Notes: a model not told the origin generated them from the sequence alone. A stretch of DNA of 64,000 bases from Halobacillus litoralis (GCF_009856445.1 NZ_WMFA01000011.1:31276-95275); one strand, 5' to 3'. Shown: positions 16,601 through 27,250, counted from the stretch's first letter. Numbers and translations are program-made.

Positions 16601-18484
16601 TCAGCTTCTTTCTTTTATTGGATGAGCCGTTACAATTCGATTTCTTCCTGAACTTTTGGCTTTATATAAAGCTTGATCCGCCTGTTGGACAATTTGTTTC
16701 CGAGTAGGTCTGACCCATTCTGCCTTCCACGGAGCAATCCCACAGGAAACAGTTACAGCAGGGGAAGTAGACATCGCTATCTTTTCACGGATCATTTCGG
16801 TCAAATCGTGGGCTTTTTCAGATGGAAGCATCGGAAGGTAAACCGCTAGTTCTTCTCCACCCCACCGTGCAGAAAGACCATGATTCCCTATCACTGCTTT
16901 GATAATATCAGCGACCTGACAAATAACTTCGTCCCCCACCTGATGACCATAGGTATCATTGATATTCTTAAAATTATCGATATCAAAGAGAATCAAACTA
17001 CCTTGCTCATCATTTTTGACATGTTTCTCCACGCATTGGTCTAAATGAACCCTTGAATGAAGTTTGGTTAGATAATCAGTGATGACCGCTTTCTCTAACT
17101 TTTCTCTCAGGATTGAATTCGCAAAAGCAAGCGTAGAATGAGCGACAAGCGATTGCAGAAGTTTGAATGACTCAAACGTAAAAAAATATGGATCTTTCTG
17201 GAGGACAATTGCAAGACCGCTGATATGTTCGTGGTCTTTCATTGGAACAGCCATCAGAGAACGGTAAGGCAAAACATGTTCGATGGGCTTTGCATCCAAA
17301 TCACCTATGAAAAGCGGGCCCTCTTGATGAGATATGGATTCTTTTACATAGTGGATAAGTGGTCTGGAGTCAGACGAAGCGAAATATTCTGTACTCCCCT
17401 CTAGAACGTTGGGAATCGCGGGTTCTTCGTATGTAACAAAACCGACTTCACCCGCATCAAAAGACTGTTGAATTTTATAAGCCATATAACGAATCTTTTC
17501 AGTTAATCGCATATTGGAGTTAAGTTTTTGTGATGTAGAGTTAATCAATTGCAAATCACTATTTAACTTTCTTGATTGCTGATAGAGCTGAGCATTTTCA
17601 AGTGCCTTCCCCGCTGTGTTTGCTATGAAAATGAAAAATTCGATATCTTTTTTTGGAAAATGTAAATATCCCGGGGTTACAACTTTCAAAACTCCATAAA
17701 TGCCTTGTTTTCCTTTAAGAGGAGCGTATAGAATCGATCGCTTTTCTACCAGATGGTCTTCCATTTGTACTTCGCCTGTTAAATAAGCCTGTGTACTTGC
17801 ACTGGACTCAAAATCAATGTCATATGTGAGCTCGCGGACAGGGAGGTCATTATCTTTCGTGTAATCATTCGACAATAATAAATAGTATTGAAAATCCCGA
17901 TAGGTTTTTCTTAGAGTTTCAATAATTTCTTTTAACACACCATCTGTATCGATAGAGGAATGGAAGTGAGAAGTTACTTTGTATAACAACTCGTATTTCT
18001 TCTCTTCCTCCATGGACGTGTAAAACCCTTCAATCTTTTTAATACATTTCGTAACCTCTGACCCAATCGCATGCAGTAAATCCTCCTGCATATGTATGGC
18101 AGCCACTCCCTTCAGAACCAGATAACCAAAGACATTTCCCCCAGAGTGTAGTGAGGTGACCCGCAACGAAGACCCCACTTCTTTCACATTTATAATATGT
18201 TGTAGGTCGGATTGATTCGGCGTCTGGGTATATAAATCATGGAGAGAAAAATGACTTCTCAGTGATTCTCTCATGTACCTGTCCTTTGAATGGATTTGAA
18301 ACCACCCTTTCCATTCATCCAGCAAATATATAGCACAAAAAGAGGCACCGGAAAATTTCTTTATTTCATCAGTCAGGTTGACAACAAACTGTTCATACGT
18401 ATAGGGTGATTCTGAAACAAAATATCGGAACAGACGACTTTGCAGTTTTTCCATTCTCTTCTTGATGAGGGATTGGACAATCAT
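16601..18484 (-). CDS. ytrP: GAF-GGDEF diguanylate cyclase, YtrP-like
   Basis: About 627 residues. Two or three GAF-type sensory modules fill the first 450 residues, then a GGDEF domain begins at DYLTKLHSRVHLDQC, continues with LILFDIDNFKNINDTYGHQ and the active-site loop ARWGGEELAVYLP (GGEEL form), ending in ADQALYKAKSSGRN. All catalytic elements for c-di-GMP synthesis appear present. No RxxD inhibitory site stands five residues before GGEEL (sequence HGLSA). No TM helices, so cytosolic. ATG at 18484 fits AGGTGAG better than GTG at 18493. Order matches B. subtilis ytrP between ytsP and rpsD. Confidence 0.92.
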   Translation of the reverse strand: MIVQSLIKKRMEKLQSRLFRYFVSESPYTYEQFVVNLTDEIKKFSGASFCAIYLLDEWKGWFQIHSKDRYMRESLRSHFSLHDLYTQTPNQSDLQHIINVKEVGSSLRVTSLHSGGNVFGYLVLKGVAAIHMQEDLLHAIGSEVTKCIKKIEGFYTSMEEEKKYELLYKVTSHFHSSIDTDGVLKEIIETLRKTYRDFQYYLLLSNDYTKDNDLPVRELTYDIDFESSASTQAYLTGEVQMEDHLVEKRSILYAPLKGKQGIYGVLKVVTPGYLHFPKKDIEFFIFIANTAGKALENAQLYQQSRKLNSDLQLINSTSQKLNSNMRLTEKIRYMAYKIQQSFDAGEVGFVTYEEPAIPNVLEGSTEYFASSDSRPLIHYVKESISHQEGPLFIGDLDAKPIEHVLPYRSLMAVPMKDHEHISGLAIVLQKDPYFFTFESFKLLQSLVAHSTLAFANSILREKLEKAVITDYLTKLHSRVHLDQCVEKHVKNDEQGSLILFDIDNFKNINDTYGHQVGDEVICQVADIIKAVIGNHGLSARWGGEELAVYLPMLPSEKAHDLTEMIREKIAMSTSPAVTVSCGIAPWKAEWVRPTRKQIVQQADQALYKAKSSGRNRIVTAHPIKERS

Positions 18485-18816
18485 TCGACTCACCTATCTT
18501 CCCTAACAAACATTTTGAGTATATTGTACCACTACTTTAATCCCAAAAACGACCTTGAATATGTAAAAATTTATCTTATTACCTGTTTACTATTATATCA
18601 TTCTAGATTTGTTTGCCTGGAATCAGCCAACCTTCCCTTTTTCAAACTGCATCTATCAGGAACATCGGCATAAACACCAGAAAAACGATAGGTACGAACC
18701 ATAATGGGTCCTTTCACCAACATGGGGATTCCCCCAATAAATATAAAAAATACTATAATCACTATATTTCTACGATCCACTCTTCCATACTCGACACCTT
18801 TTTTATTTCCATCCCC
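18485..18816. other. Intergenic stretch without a confident gene
   Basis: AT-rich DNA upstream of both ytrP and rpsD. A minus-strand frame through 18598-18800 contains a hydrophobic stretch (IVIIVFFIFIGGIPMLV) but has no good ribosome-binding site and overlaps the rpsD promoter if extended. It could be a small membrane peptide or a gene relic; I do not call it. Confidence 0.4.
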
Positions 18817-18845
18817 TTGACTTCCGTATCTATAAGGATTACAAT
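18817..18845 (+). promoter_or_regulatory. rpsD promoter
   Basis: TTGACT (18817-18822), 17 bp, TACAAT (18840-18845): a near-consensus sigma-A promoter. Predicted start near 18852, leaving a leader of about 180 bases before rpsD. Confidence 0.8.
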
Positions 18846-18851
18846 GTTCGT

Positions 18852-19032
18852 TGTGTAAAATAAATGGCAGCCTATGTGAACCACCATTGTCATCATTTTG
18901 TTCCTCTCTTTGAGGTGCATCGTGTAACTCTCTGCTGCTGGGGCGAAGGTGCATGAAAACATAATGAGCAATGATCGAAGGGACACACTGTTTTTATTTT
19001 ATGCAAAATAAAATAAAAAGGAGGAAATTCCT
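18852..19032 (+). promoter_or_regulatory. Probable S4 autoregulatory leader of rpsD
   Basis: The predicted transcript has a long untranslated leader (about 180 bases) before rpsD. In B. subtilis rpsD is monocistronic, with a leader of similar length through which excess S4 represses its own synthesis. The GC-rich segment near 18930-18990, with GTGT at 18921 and ACAC at 18983-18986 able to close it, is the likely structured part. I have not derived a full fold. The leader ends in AAAAAGGAGG. Confidence 0.55.
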
Positions 19033-19635
19033 ATGGCACGTTACACAGGTCCAACCTGGAAAAAATCACGTCGTTATGGTATTTCTTTAAGCGGAACTGG
19101 TAAGGAGCTTGAAAAGCGCCCTTACGCTCCTGGACAACACGGTCCAAACCAACGTAAAAAACTATCCGAATTCGGTCTTCAACTACAAGAGAAGCAAAAG
19201 CTTCGTTTCATGTACGGTTTGACTGAGCGTCAATTCCGTCGCTTGTTTGAAGAAGCGGGTAACATGAAAGGGATCCACGGTGAAAACTTCATGATCCTTC
19301 TTGAATCCCGTTTGGATAATATCGTTTACCGTCTAGGTCTAGCTCGTACGCGCAACCAAGCTCGTCAGCTAGTTACTCACGGTCACGTTACAGTAGATGG
19401 CGGTCGCGTTGATATCCCATCTTACCGCGTAGCTCCTGGTCAAATGATCAGCCTTCGTGAAAAATCTCAAAAGCTTAACGTCGTAGAAGAAGCGATCGAA
19501 GTAAACAACTTCGTACCAGAATATCTTACTTTCGACGAAGACAAGCGTGAAGGAACGTACACTCGTTTCCCTGAGCGTTCTGAGCTTCCTTCTGAAATCA
19601 ACGAAGCACTTATCGTTGAATTCTACTCTCGTTAA
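19033..19635 (+). CDS. rpsD: 30S ribosomal protein S4
   Basis: 200 residues, the normal bacterial length. [20 protein letters not shown] start, [21 protein letters not shown] and the C-terminal S4 RNA-binding module ([20 protein letters not shown] onward) are unmistakable. A primary 16S rRNA binder in 30S assembly. Codon use is strongly biased to translation-optimal codons compared with neighbours, as expected for a ribosomal protein. Monocistronic with its own leader and terminator. Confidence 0.99.
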   Translation: MARYTGPTWKKSRRYGISLSGTGKELEKRPYAPGQHGPNQRKKLSEFGLQLQEKQKLRFMYGLTERQFRRLFEEAGNMKGIHGENFMILLESRLDNIVYRLGLARTRNQARQLVTHGHVTVDGGRVDIPSYRVAPGQMISLREKSQKLNVVEEAIEVNNFVPEYLTFDEDKREGTYTRFPERSELPSEINEALIVEFYSR

Positions 19636-19659
19636 TATCTGCTCTTGCAGATCAACGAT

Positions 19660-19706
19660 AAAGCGTCTTTGGAATGTTATTTACATTTCAGAGGCGCTTT
19701 TTATTT
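19660..19706 (+). terminator. rpsD terminator
   Basis: AAAGCGTCTTTGGAATG pairs imperfectly with CATTTCAGAGGCGCTTT and is followed by TTTATTTT. Confidence 0.75.
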
Positions 19707-19752
19707 TCATTAAATGGAAAAGGAATTACGCTCCTCTAAGTAATCCATAAAT

Positions 19753-19783
19753 AAAGAGGCGGACCACAACGGTCCGCCTCTTT
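19753..19783 (-). terminator. tyrS terminator
   Basis: AAAGAGGCGGACC pairs perfectly with GGTCCGCCTCTTT around ACAAC. It lies between the convergent rpsD and tyrS genes. Confidence 0.85.
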
Positions 19784-19789
19784 GCTTTG

Positions 19790-21076
<1,287 letters not shown>

Positions 21077-21119
21077 TTAATAGATAGACTTGTGCTAAGG
21101 TCTAAGAGATGAATTTTCT

Positions 21120-21355
21120 GAATACAAAAAAAGACCTCGCTCCCTGTAAAAAGGGACGAGGTCTCGCGGTACCACCCTTGTTGCACACACGTATCATGTG
21201 CCACTCCGATCGATAACGGCATTTCACCGTCTTCTGATTCATACCAGAAGAATGCTCCAGGTCGTAATTCAAAAACAACTGTGTACCGACTCTCACCCAC
21301 CATCGGCTCTCTGAAACAGGGAATTGTTTTTTACTCCAGTCCTTCAACGCACATA
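21120..21355 (-). promoter_or_regulatory. Tyrosine T-box riboswitch upstream of tyrS
   Basis: On the minus strand the leader has the T-box core GGGTGGTACCGCG (about 21177-21165) followed by a terminator hairpin (21132-21145 with 21152-21164) and a run of T at 21131-21125. Upstream, Stem I features AGAGAGCCGATGGTGGGTGA and the specifier region GAATTACGACCTGGAG are present; the specifier codon UAC (21266-21264) is tyrosine. Uncharged tRNA-Tyr should stabilise the antiterminator and switch tyrS on. Confidence 0.95.
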
Positions 21356-21439
21356 TATTCATCTACGTATATATTTATCACAACACAACCCAAAAAGCAA
21401 TAAACCAGGAGGAGAATTATATCCTATCTTCCTTGGGTG

Positions 21440-21448
21440 TGTTATAAT
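21440..21448 (+). promoter_or_regulatory. Extended -10 promoter of the PBP gene
   Basis: TGTTATAAT at 21440-21448 (TGn extension) 13 bases before the AGGAGGT site. No good -35 box. Confidence 0.55.
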
Positions 21449-21476
21449 ATTGGTGGATTTTTTAGGAGGTATTATC

Positions 21477-24400
21477 ATGTCTAATAAACCGGAAAACGGG
21501 CGAAAAAAGCTGGATATACGCTCTTTATGGCAGAGTGGCACCATCCAGAAAAATGGCCGGATCACCTATGATGTCGTATGGAACGTCATCTTATTTTTTA
21601 TCATCATCGGTGTTATCGGGTTATTCTTCGCAGGTGGTGTAGGCGCCGGCTATTTCGCTTCTCTTGTGAAAGATGAAGAGGTCAGAAGCGAAGAGCAAAT
21701 GAAAGAAACGATTTATAACTATTCGGAAACCTCAACCATGTTCTTCAACGATGAAAAAACAGAGATTGGAGATGTCAGGTCGGATCTCTATCGTGAAGAA
21801 GTCCAATTAGAGCAGATTAATGAACATTTAAGAAATGCTGTAATTGCGACAGAGGATGAATATTTCGGAGAACACAAAGGTGTGGTTCCGAAAGCGGTCA
21901 TGCGGGCTGTTGTTCAGGAAGTGACCAACTCCTCCGTCAAAACAGGTGGAAGTACCTTGACCCAACAGCTGGTCAAAAACCAAATCCTGACGAACGAAGT
22001 ATCGTTTGAACGTAAAGCCAAAGAAATGCTGCTGGCTTTAAGAATCGAACGATTCCTTGATAAAGATGAGATTTTGGAAGCCTATTTAAACATCGTACCT
22101 TTTGGCAGGAATGCGAATGGTCAAAATGTGGCAGGCGTACAAACAGCAGCTCAAGGAATTTTTGGAGTGGATGCTAAAGATTTAACATTAGCACAATCCG
22201 CTTATATTGCAGGATTACCTCAATCACCCTTCGGATATACCCCTTTCTATAATGACGGATCGATAAAAGAACCAGAAAATTTAGAAGCGGGAATCGACCG
22301 CATGCACGAAGTTCTTGAACGTATGCATGAGGCTGAATACATCACTCAGGCAGAGTATGATGAAGCGATGAAGTTCGAGATTAATGAAGAAACATTAACA
22401 GATCCAAAAGCTACGGTTCTGGGTACTTATCCTGCTATTAACCAGGAAGTCCAAGGTAGAGCGAAAGCACTCATTAAAGATCACTTAATGAAAGAAAACG
22501 GTCATACCGAAAAAGACCTTGCAGAAGACGACGAGTTAAGTGAGGAATATGAGACGATGGCAGAGCGTGAACTTTCTGCCGGAGGATACCAGATTCATAC
22601 CACACTAGACAAAGAAGTCTATGATGCTATGCAGAAAGTGAGAGATTCCTATACTGAAGGTAACTGGCCATGGGGTAAAGAAACGGTCTTGAACAGTGAA
22701 GGGGAGAAGGTCAAGGTTGATTCGCCTCTCCAGCTGGGAAGTATAATTATTGAAAACTCCACAGGCAAGATTTATGGTTTCATCGGTGGATATGATTTTG
22801 AAGAAGAAAACCTCAACCACGCAACGCAGGCCCGCCGTTCTAACGGAAGTACCATGAAGCCATTACTGGTCTATGGCCCTAGTTTCGACATGGGGGCAGC
22901 TCAGCCTGGTTCTGTAATTGCAGATGTTCCTTTTTACTATAATAGCGGGAAGGAAGTTCGTAACTTCTCGAGAAACCATAGAGGGTTTGTCTCTGCACGT
23001 TATGCCCTTGCCAAATCATATAACGTTCCTGCAGTAAAACAATACAAAAAAATTCAATCTCAAAAGCCTGTAGAAAACTATTTAGTTAAAATGGGAATGG
23101 AAGAGAATTTAGTTAAAGATGACTACACGAATGAGTCAATGGCACTTGGTGGACTTAGGTACGGAATTACAGTAGAAAATAACGTAAACGCTTATGCTAC
23201 ATTTGGAAATAAGGGTAAATTCGTTGATGCGTATATGATAGAAAAAATAGAAACAAAAGACGGAGATACCATCTATGAACATCAAGCGGAAGAAACAGAA
23301 GTGTACAGCCCGCAGGCAGCTTACCTTACTATTGATGTCATGCGTGATGTATTGGAATATGGAACAGGTTCTAGGGTCCGTGGTTTGCTTTACAATAGAG
23401 GCGTCGACTGGGCTGGCAAAACCGGAACGTCACAATCGACCAGAGATTCCTGGTTTGTAGCGACAAACCCTAATGTTACGGTCGGCATGTGGACTGGTTT
23501 TGCAGAAGGAAACATGCAGAACTTAAACTACAACTCACGTACGCAGGGCTTATGGGCGGACGTTGTCAATGCCGTGTCTGAACTCCGACCAGAATTAATG
23601 GTTCCAAAGAACGACTTCCAAAGCCCGGGTGGTTTGGTGACGCGTTCATATTGCGCCACATCAGGACTGCTGGCCTCTGACCTATGCTCTTCTGTTGGGC
23701 TTGCCAAGAGCGATCTATACGATGCCGACTATGCACCAACAAAAGTAGACGACAGCTTGATCAGCGGTGATTTTGTCCGTGTCAAAGATCAACTGGTCTT
23801 AGCAGGTCCGAATACACCTGGTGAATTCATTATTGATGGTGGAGGCGTTACTCTCAGCCCTGAATTCTTAGAAGAAAATGGGTACACAAGCTCTGAAGTA
23901 TTAAAAGAACTCTTGCCGAATTCAGGCGCATGGTCCAATGTGGCTCTTCCTTCTACGGATAGTATCGGATCGACCGCTTCTTCCATTGATAATGATGGAC
24001 AGGCACCAGCGGCACCAGGGTCCGTGAGCGCTAGTGGATCGGCCATTTCCTGGTCACCTTCCTCCAGCAGTGATGTTGTAGGATACCGCGTTTATCGCGC
24101 TTCTACACCAGGAGGATCATTCACTCAAATTGGAAGTACAGTCGACAATTCTCTTGGATTCTCAGGAGGAAGCGGAATTTATGCCGTAAGAGCCGTAGAT
24201 TACTTCGGTCAGTCTTCGGGATTATCCGGAACGACGACTGTAGGAAATCCCGGCGCACCAGAACCTTCAGATGATGAAGGCACCTCCTCTAATAACTCAG
24301 GAGGAAATTCAAACTCAGGCAATGATTCTTCCAATAGCGGATCTTCCAATGATGGGGACGAAGATTCCAACGATTCGAATGGAAATAATTCTGGGAATGA

Positions 24401-24647
24401 TGAAGGAAATTCAGATGGTGGACAGGCAAACGATAGTGAGGGATCTGGAAACAATGATTCTGGAGACAGTGGATCTGGAGACGATAACTCCGAAGGGAAC
24501 TCCGGTGAGGACTCTGGCGGAGAAGGATCTGACGATGGCACTGGAGATGGTTCCGGTTCTGACTCTGAAGAGGATTCTGACTCTGGTGACGGGTCAGAAG
24601 GTAATGATTCTGGAGCAGATGATGTATCAGATTCTCAGGAAAATTAA
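21477..24647 (+). CDS. Class A penicillin-binding protein with FN3 domain and long acidic tail
   Basis: A bifunctional peptidoglycan synthase of 1056 residues. One TM helix (about 33-60), then GT51 glycosyltransferase (ATEDEYFGEH at 124-133, GGSTLTQQLVKN at 158-169), then transpeptidase with STMK (Ser458), SYN (514-516) and KTGT (648-651). A fibronectin type III domain follows (about 845-920). Residues from about 925 on are a low-complexity tail of Asp, Glu, Ser, Asn and Gly, about 130 residues, extracellular. B. subtilis PonA also has a C-terminal FN3 part, but this gene sits next to tyrS, not recU. ATG at 21477 follows AGGAGG; a longer frame overlaps the T-box region. Confidence 0.95.
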   Translation: MSNKPENGRKKLDIRSLWQSGTIQKNGRITYDVVWNVILFFIIIGVIGLFFAGGVGAGYFASLVKDEEVRSEEQMKETIYNYSETSTMFFNDEKTEIGDVRSDLYREEVQLEQINEHLRNAVIATEDEYFGEHKGVVPKAVMRAVVQEVTNSSVKTGGSTLTQQLVKNQILTNEVSFERKAKEMLLALRIERFLDKDEILEAYLNIVPFGRNANGQNVAGVQTAAQGIFGVDAKDLTLAQSAYIAGLPQSPFGYTPFYNDGSIKEPENLEAGIDRMHEVLERMHEAEYITQAEYDEAMKFEINEETLTDPKATVLGTYPAINQEVQGRAKALIKDHLMKENGHTEKDLAEDDELSEEYETMAERELSAGGYQIHTTLDKEVYDAMQKVRDSYTEGNWPWGKETVLNSEGEKVKVDSPLQLGSIIIENSTGKIYGFIGGYDFEEENLNHATQARRSNGSTMKPLLVYGPSFDMGAAQPGSVIADVPFYYNSGKEVRNFSRNHRGFVSARYALAKSYNVPAVKQYKKIQSQKPVENYLVKMGMEENLVKDDYTNESMALGGLRYGITVENNVNAYATFGNKGKFVDAYMIEKIETKDGDTIYEHQAEETEVYSPQAAYLTIDVMRDVLEYGTGSRVRGLLYNRGVDWAGKTGTSQSTRDSWFVATNPNVTVGMWTGFAEGNMQNLNYNSRTQGLWADVVNAVSELRPELMVPKNDFQSPGGLVTRSYCATSGLLASDLCSSVGLAKSDLYDADYAPTKVDDSLISGDFVRVKDQLVLAGPNTPGEFIIDGGGVTLSPEFLEENGYTSSEVLKELLPNSGAWSNVALPSTDSIGSTASSIDNDGQAPAAPGSVSASGSAISWSPSSSSDVVGYRVYRASTPGGSFTQIGSTVDNSLGFSGGSGIYAVRAVDYFGQSSGLSGTTTVGNPGAPEPSDDEGTSSNNSGGNSNSGNDSSNSGSSNDGDEDSNDSNGNNSGNDEGNSDGGQANDSEGSGNNDSGDSGSGDDNSEGNSGEDSGGEGSDDGTGDGSGSDSEEDSDSGDGSEGNDSGADDVSDSQEN

Positions 24648-24657
24648 ATCATGAATT

Positions 24658-24690
24658 AAAATCCGATCGGCTTGCCGGTCGGATTTTTTC
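24658..24690 (+). terminator. PBP gene terminator
   Basis: ATCCGATCGG / CCGGTCGGAT stem with CTTG loop and six T after it. Confidence 0.88.
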
Positions 24691-24698
24691 ATACATCA

Positions 24699-24727
24699 TG
24701 AAAAACAAGCATGGTTTCATGTATAAT
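24699..24727 (+). promoter_or_regulatory. acuABC promoter candidate
   Basis: TATAAT at 24722-24727 with a weak -35 (TGAAAA, 24699-24704) 17 bp upstream. I see no cre site here, unlike B. subtilis acuABC. Confidence 0.45.
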
Positions 24728-24776
24728 GGAGGAAATTAGCAAATTAATCTATTAATCTATGTCAGGTGGTGGCTGA

Positions 24777-25421
24777 ATGAATCATGAAAAGACGTATCAT
24801 TACGAGGCATTTGACACAGAACATGGACCTGTCATCGTAGAAGGTCCATTGCCCTCTGAAGATCTAGAGAAGTACACGTTCCATGAAGGTTTGACGGCCT
24901 TCCGTCCCCCGGAAAAACAATTTGAGGCCATTAAAGGGATTGCAGACTTCGAAGAAGGACGTATTATTATTGCGAGGCACAATGAGGAAATCATCGGTTA
25001 TGTTACCTATCTCCATCCAGATCCTCTTGAACGTTGGTCAGAAGGAAATATGGAAGACCTCATAGAGCTTGGAGCAATTGAAGTCATACCAAAATTCCGC
25101 GGCTATCGAATTGGCTCGCGTCTATTAAAAGTCTCCATGATGGATGAATATATGGAAAACTATATCATCATTTCTACAGAATATTATTGGCACTGGGATC
25201 TTAAAGGTACAGGACTGAACATATGGGATTATCGAAAAGTCATGGAAAAAATGATGGCAGCAGGAGGACTTACTCCCTCTCCTACTGACGATCCAGAAAT
25301 CATATCCCATCCTGCAAACTGCTTGATGGTGAAGATAGGAAACCATGTCTCTGATTCATCTGTTGAACAATTTGATAAATTGAGGTTCTTAACAAGGCAT
25401 CAATATCGCACGAGGAGGTAG
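24777..25421 (+). CDS. acuA: Protein acetyltransferase AcuA (GNAT)
   Basis: Acetylates and thereby inactivates acetyl-CoA synthetase (AcsA) in Bacillus. 214 residues; the GNAT acetyl-CoA-binding motif appears as VIPKFRGYRIGSRLLK (R-x-x-G-x-G/S type) near residue 105-120. Identity is strengthened by acuB and acuC directly behind it, with 4- and overlapping spacing. acsA, which in B. subtilis lies just upstream and divergent, is absent: the neighbour is the PBP gene. Confidence 0.94.
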   Translation: MNHEKTYHYEAFDTEHGPVIVEGPLPSEDLEKYTFHEGLTAFRPPEKQFEAIKGIADFEEGRIIIARHNEEIIGYVTYLHPDPLERWSEGNMEDLIELGAIEVIPKFRGYRIGSRLLKVSMMDEYMENYIIISTEYYWHWDLKGTGLNIWDYRKVMEKMMAAGGLTPSPTDDPEIISHPANCLMVKIGNHVSDSSVEQFDKLRFLTRHQYRTRR

Positions 25422-25425
25422 TCAT

Positions 25426-26073
25426 ATGTTAGTGGAAGAAATCATGAAAGAGAAAGTCATTACCCTTTCGCCTGAAGAAACCATTGAAAAAGCTTTGAAA
25501 CTCCTTCACGAACATCATATTCGTCATATCCCAATCATCAACGAAGAAAATGAAGTCATTGGCATCGTCTCAGACCGTGATGTCAGAGATGCAAGTCCTT
25601 CAGTTTTTGACAAAGAAACCGCTCATGAAGAGCTGAAAAATCCAATCCGATCCATCATGACCTCGCCCGTAACAACAGTGCATCCGCTGGATTTTGTTGA
25701 AGAAGTGGCCTCCATTTTTTATGAGCAGGAAATTGCCTGTGTCCCTGTGACTCGAGATGAAAAACTGGTAGGAATTATAACGGAAAAGGACATGTTGTAC
25801 ACGCTCATTCAACTGACGGGAACTCATGTCCAAAGTTCACAGATTGAAGTTAAAGTGATCAACAAACCCGGAATACTGCCTCAAGTAACTCAAGTGTTCG
25901 GTAAAAGAAAAGTGAATATCAGCTCTGTCCTCATCTATCCCTATAAACCGGATCCCAAATATAAAATCATAGTGGTAAGGATCCAAACCATGAATCCCCT
26001 GCCTACGATTGAGGACTTGAAATCTGAAGGCTATGAAGTACTGTGGCCTCAAATGCCAGGGATTCCATCATGA
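25426..26073 (+). CDS. acuB: AcuB, two CBS domains plus ACT domain
   Basis: 215 residues. Two CBS motifs at the N-terminal two thirds (MKEKVITLSPEETIEKAL...IVSDRDVRD and IMTSPVTTVHPLDFVEEV...IITEKDML) followed by an ACT-like domain (IEVKVINKPGILPQVTQVF). Such modules sense adenine nucleotides and small metabolites. Within acuABC it affects acetoin/acetate use, with no defined biochemical activity. ATG follows CGAGGAGG; the stop overlaps the acuC start (ATGA). Confidence 0.94.
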   Translation: MLVEEIMKEKVITLSPEETIEKALKLLHEHHIRHIPIINEENEVIGIVSDRDVRDASPSVFDKETAHEELKNPIRSIMTSPVTTVHPLDFVEEVASIFYEQEIACVPVTRDEKLVGIITEKDMLYTLIQLTGTHVQSSQIEVKVINKPGILPQVTQVFGKRKVNISSVLIYPYKPDPKYKIIVVRIQTMNPLPTIEDLKSEGYEVLWPQMPGIPS

Positions 26074-27248
26074 CCTGTCATGCTGGATTTGTGTACTCCG
26101 AAGAATTTACGACATACCGCTTTCGCGACGATCATCCTTTCAATCAAATGCGTGTGGTGATGACAAAAGATTTGTTAGAATCTGCAGGTGCGTTATCTGA
26201 GAAGGACATCATTGCTCCACGCTTGGCCACAGAAGAGGAATTGTCGCTTGCGCACAGCAAAAAGTATATTGAAGCTGTCAAAAAAGCAGGGCAGGGGTTA
26301 TTGACAGAAGATGAGGGTATGGAGTTCGGGATCGGCACCGAAGATACGCCAATTTTTAAAGGCATGCATAAAGCGTCCCAGTTGCTTGTTGGAAGTACAT
26401 TATCTGCCATAGATGCAGTTATGGAAGGAAAAGTGCAGCACGCATTGAATCTTGGCGGTGGTTTGCACCATGGCTTTGAACGTAAAGCCTCTGGTTTTTG
26501 CATCTATAATGATGGAGCCGTAGGCATTAAATATATCCGAGAAAAGTACAAGGCTAAAGTTTTGTATGTGGATACCGATGCGCACCACGGGGATGGTGTA
26601 CAGTGGGCATTTTATGACGATCCGAACGTGTGCACTTTTTCCATTCATGAAACAGGGCGATACCTCTTTCCTGGCACTGGCAACGTCAATGAACGTGGAC
26701 TAAAAGAGGGGTACGGTTATTCGTTTAATATCCCCATCGATGCTTTTACAGAAGATGAATCTTTTTTAAGTGTTTATGAATCCGCTTTCAGAGAAATTGT
26801 CGATTTCTTCAAACCGGATGTCATTGTTACTCAAAACGGTGCAGATGCTCATCATTTTGATCCTTTAACTCACTTATGCTCCACGATGAAAATTTACGAA
26901 GCTATCCCAAAACTGGCTCATGAACTTGCTCATGAATACTGTGAAGGGAAATGGATTGCTCTTGGAGGAGGCGGGTATGACATCTGGCGAGTGGTCCCAC
27001 GAGCCTGGGCACAAATTTGGAAGGTAATGAATGATCAAACCCCTTTCCAGGGGGCCCTCCCAGTGGAATGGGTTCAAAAATGGCAAAAAGAGGCTCCGGT
27101 GGACTTGATGGAAACCTGGCATGACCCCCCTCATGCATTCAAACCAATTCCGCGCCGGGAAGAAATAACAGAAAAAAATAAAAAAGTGTTAGCAAAAGCC
27201 TTACAATTAATCCACAATCAGAAGAAGTTCAATACTAATTCTATGTAA
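26070..27248 (+). CDS. acuC: Class I-type protein deacetylase AcuC
   Basis: Zinc-dependent deacetylase that removes acetyl groups from AcsA, opposing AcuA. 392 residues with histone-deacetylase signatures: DTDAHHGDGVQWAFY (His pair and Asp ligand), SIHETGRYLFPGTG, QNGADAHHFDPLTH (second ligand Asp) and GGGGYDIWRV with the catalytic Tyr. ATG at 26070 overlaps the acuB stop. An upstream reading from 26043 is shadow. Confidence 0.96.
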   Translation: MTCHAGFVYSEEFTTYRFRDDHPFNQMRVVMTKDLLESAGALSEKDIIAPRLATEEELSLAHSKKYIEAVKKAGQGLLTEDEGMEFGIGTEDTPIFKGMHKASQLLVGSTLSAIDAVMEGKVQHALNLGGGLHHGFERKASGFCIYNDGAVGIKYIREKYKAKVLYVDTDAHHGDGVQWAFYDDPNVCTFSIHETGRYLFPGTGNVNERGLKEGYGYSFNIPIDAFTEDESFLSVYESAFREIVDFFKPDVIVTQNGADAHHFDPLTHLCSTMKIYEAIPKLAHELAHEYCEGKWIALGGGGYDIWRVVPRAWAQIWKVMNDQTPFQGALPVEWVQKWQKEAPVDLMETWHDPPHAFKPIPRREEITEKNKKVLAKALQLIHNQKKFNTNSM

Positions 27249-27250
27249 AA

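Noticed and set aside
18598..18954. 118-codon minus-strand frame with a hydrophobic stretch
   Set aside because: No ribosome-binding site and it runs across the rpsD promoter and leader. The hydrophobic part may be a relic, noted in the 18485-18816 entry.
24271..24654. 127-codon plus-strand frame and a 110-codon antisense frame over the PBP tail
   Set aside because: Shadow frames of a repetitive Asp/Ser/Gly coding region.
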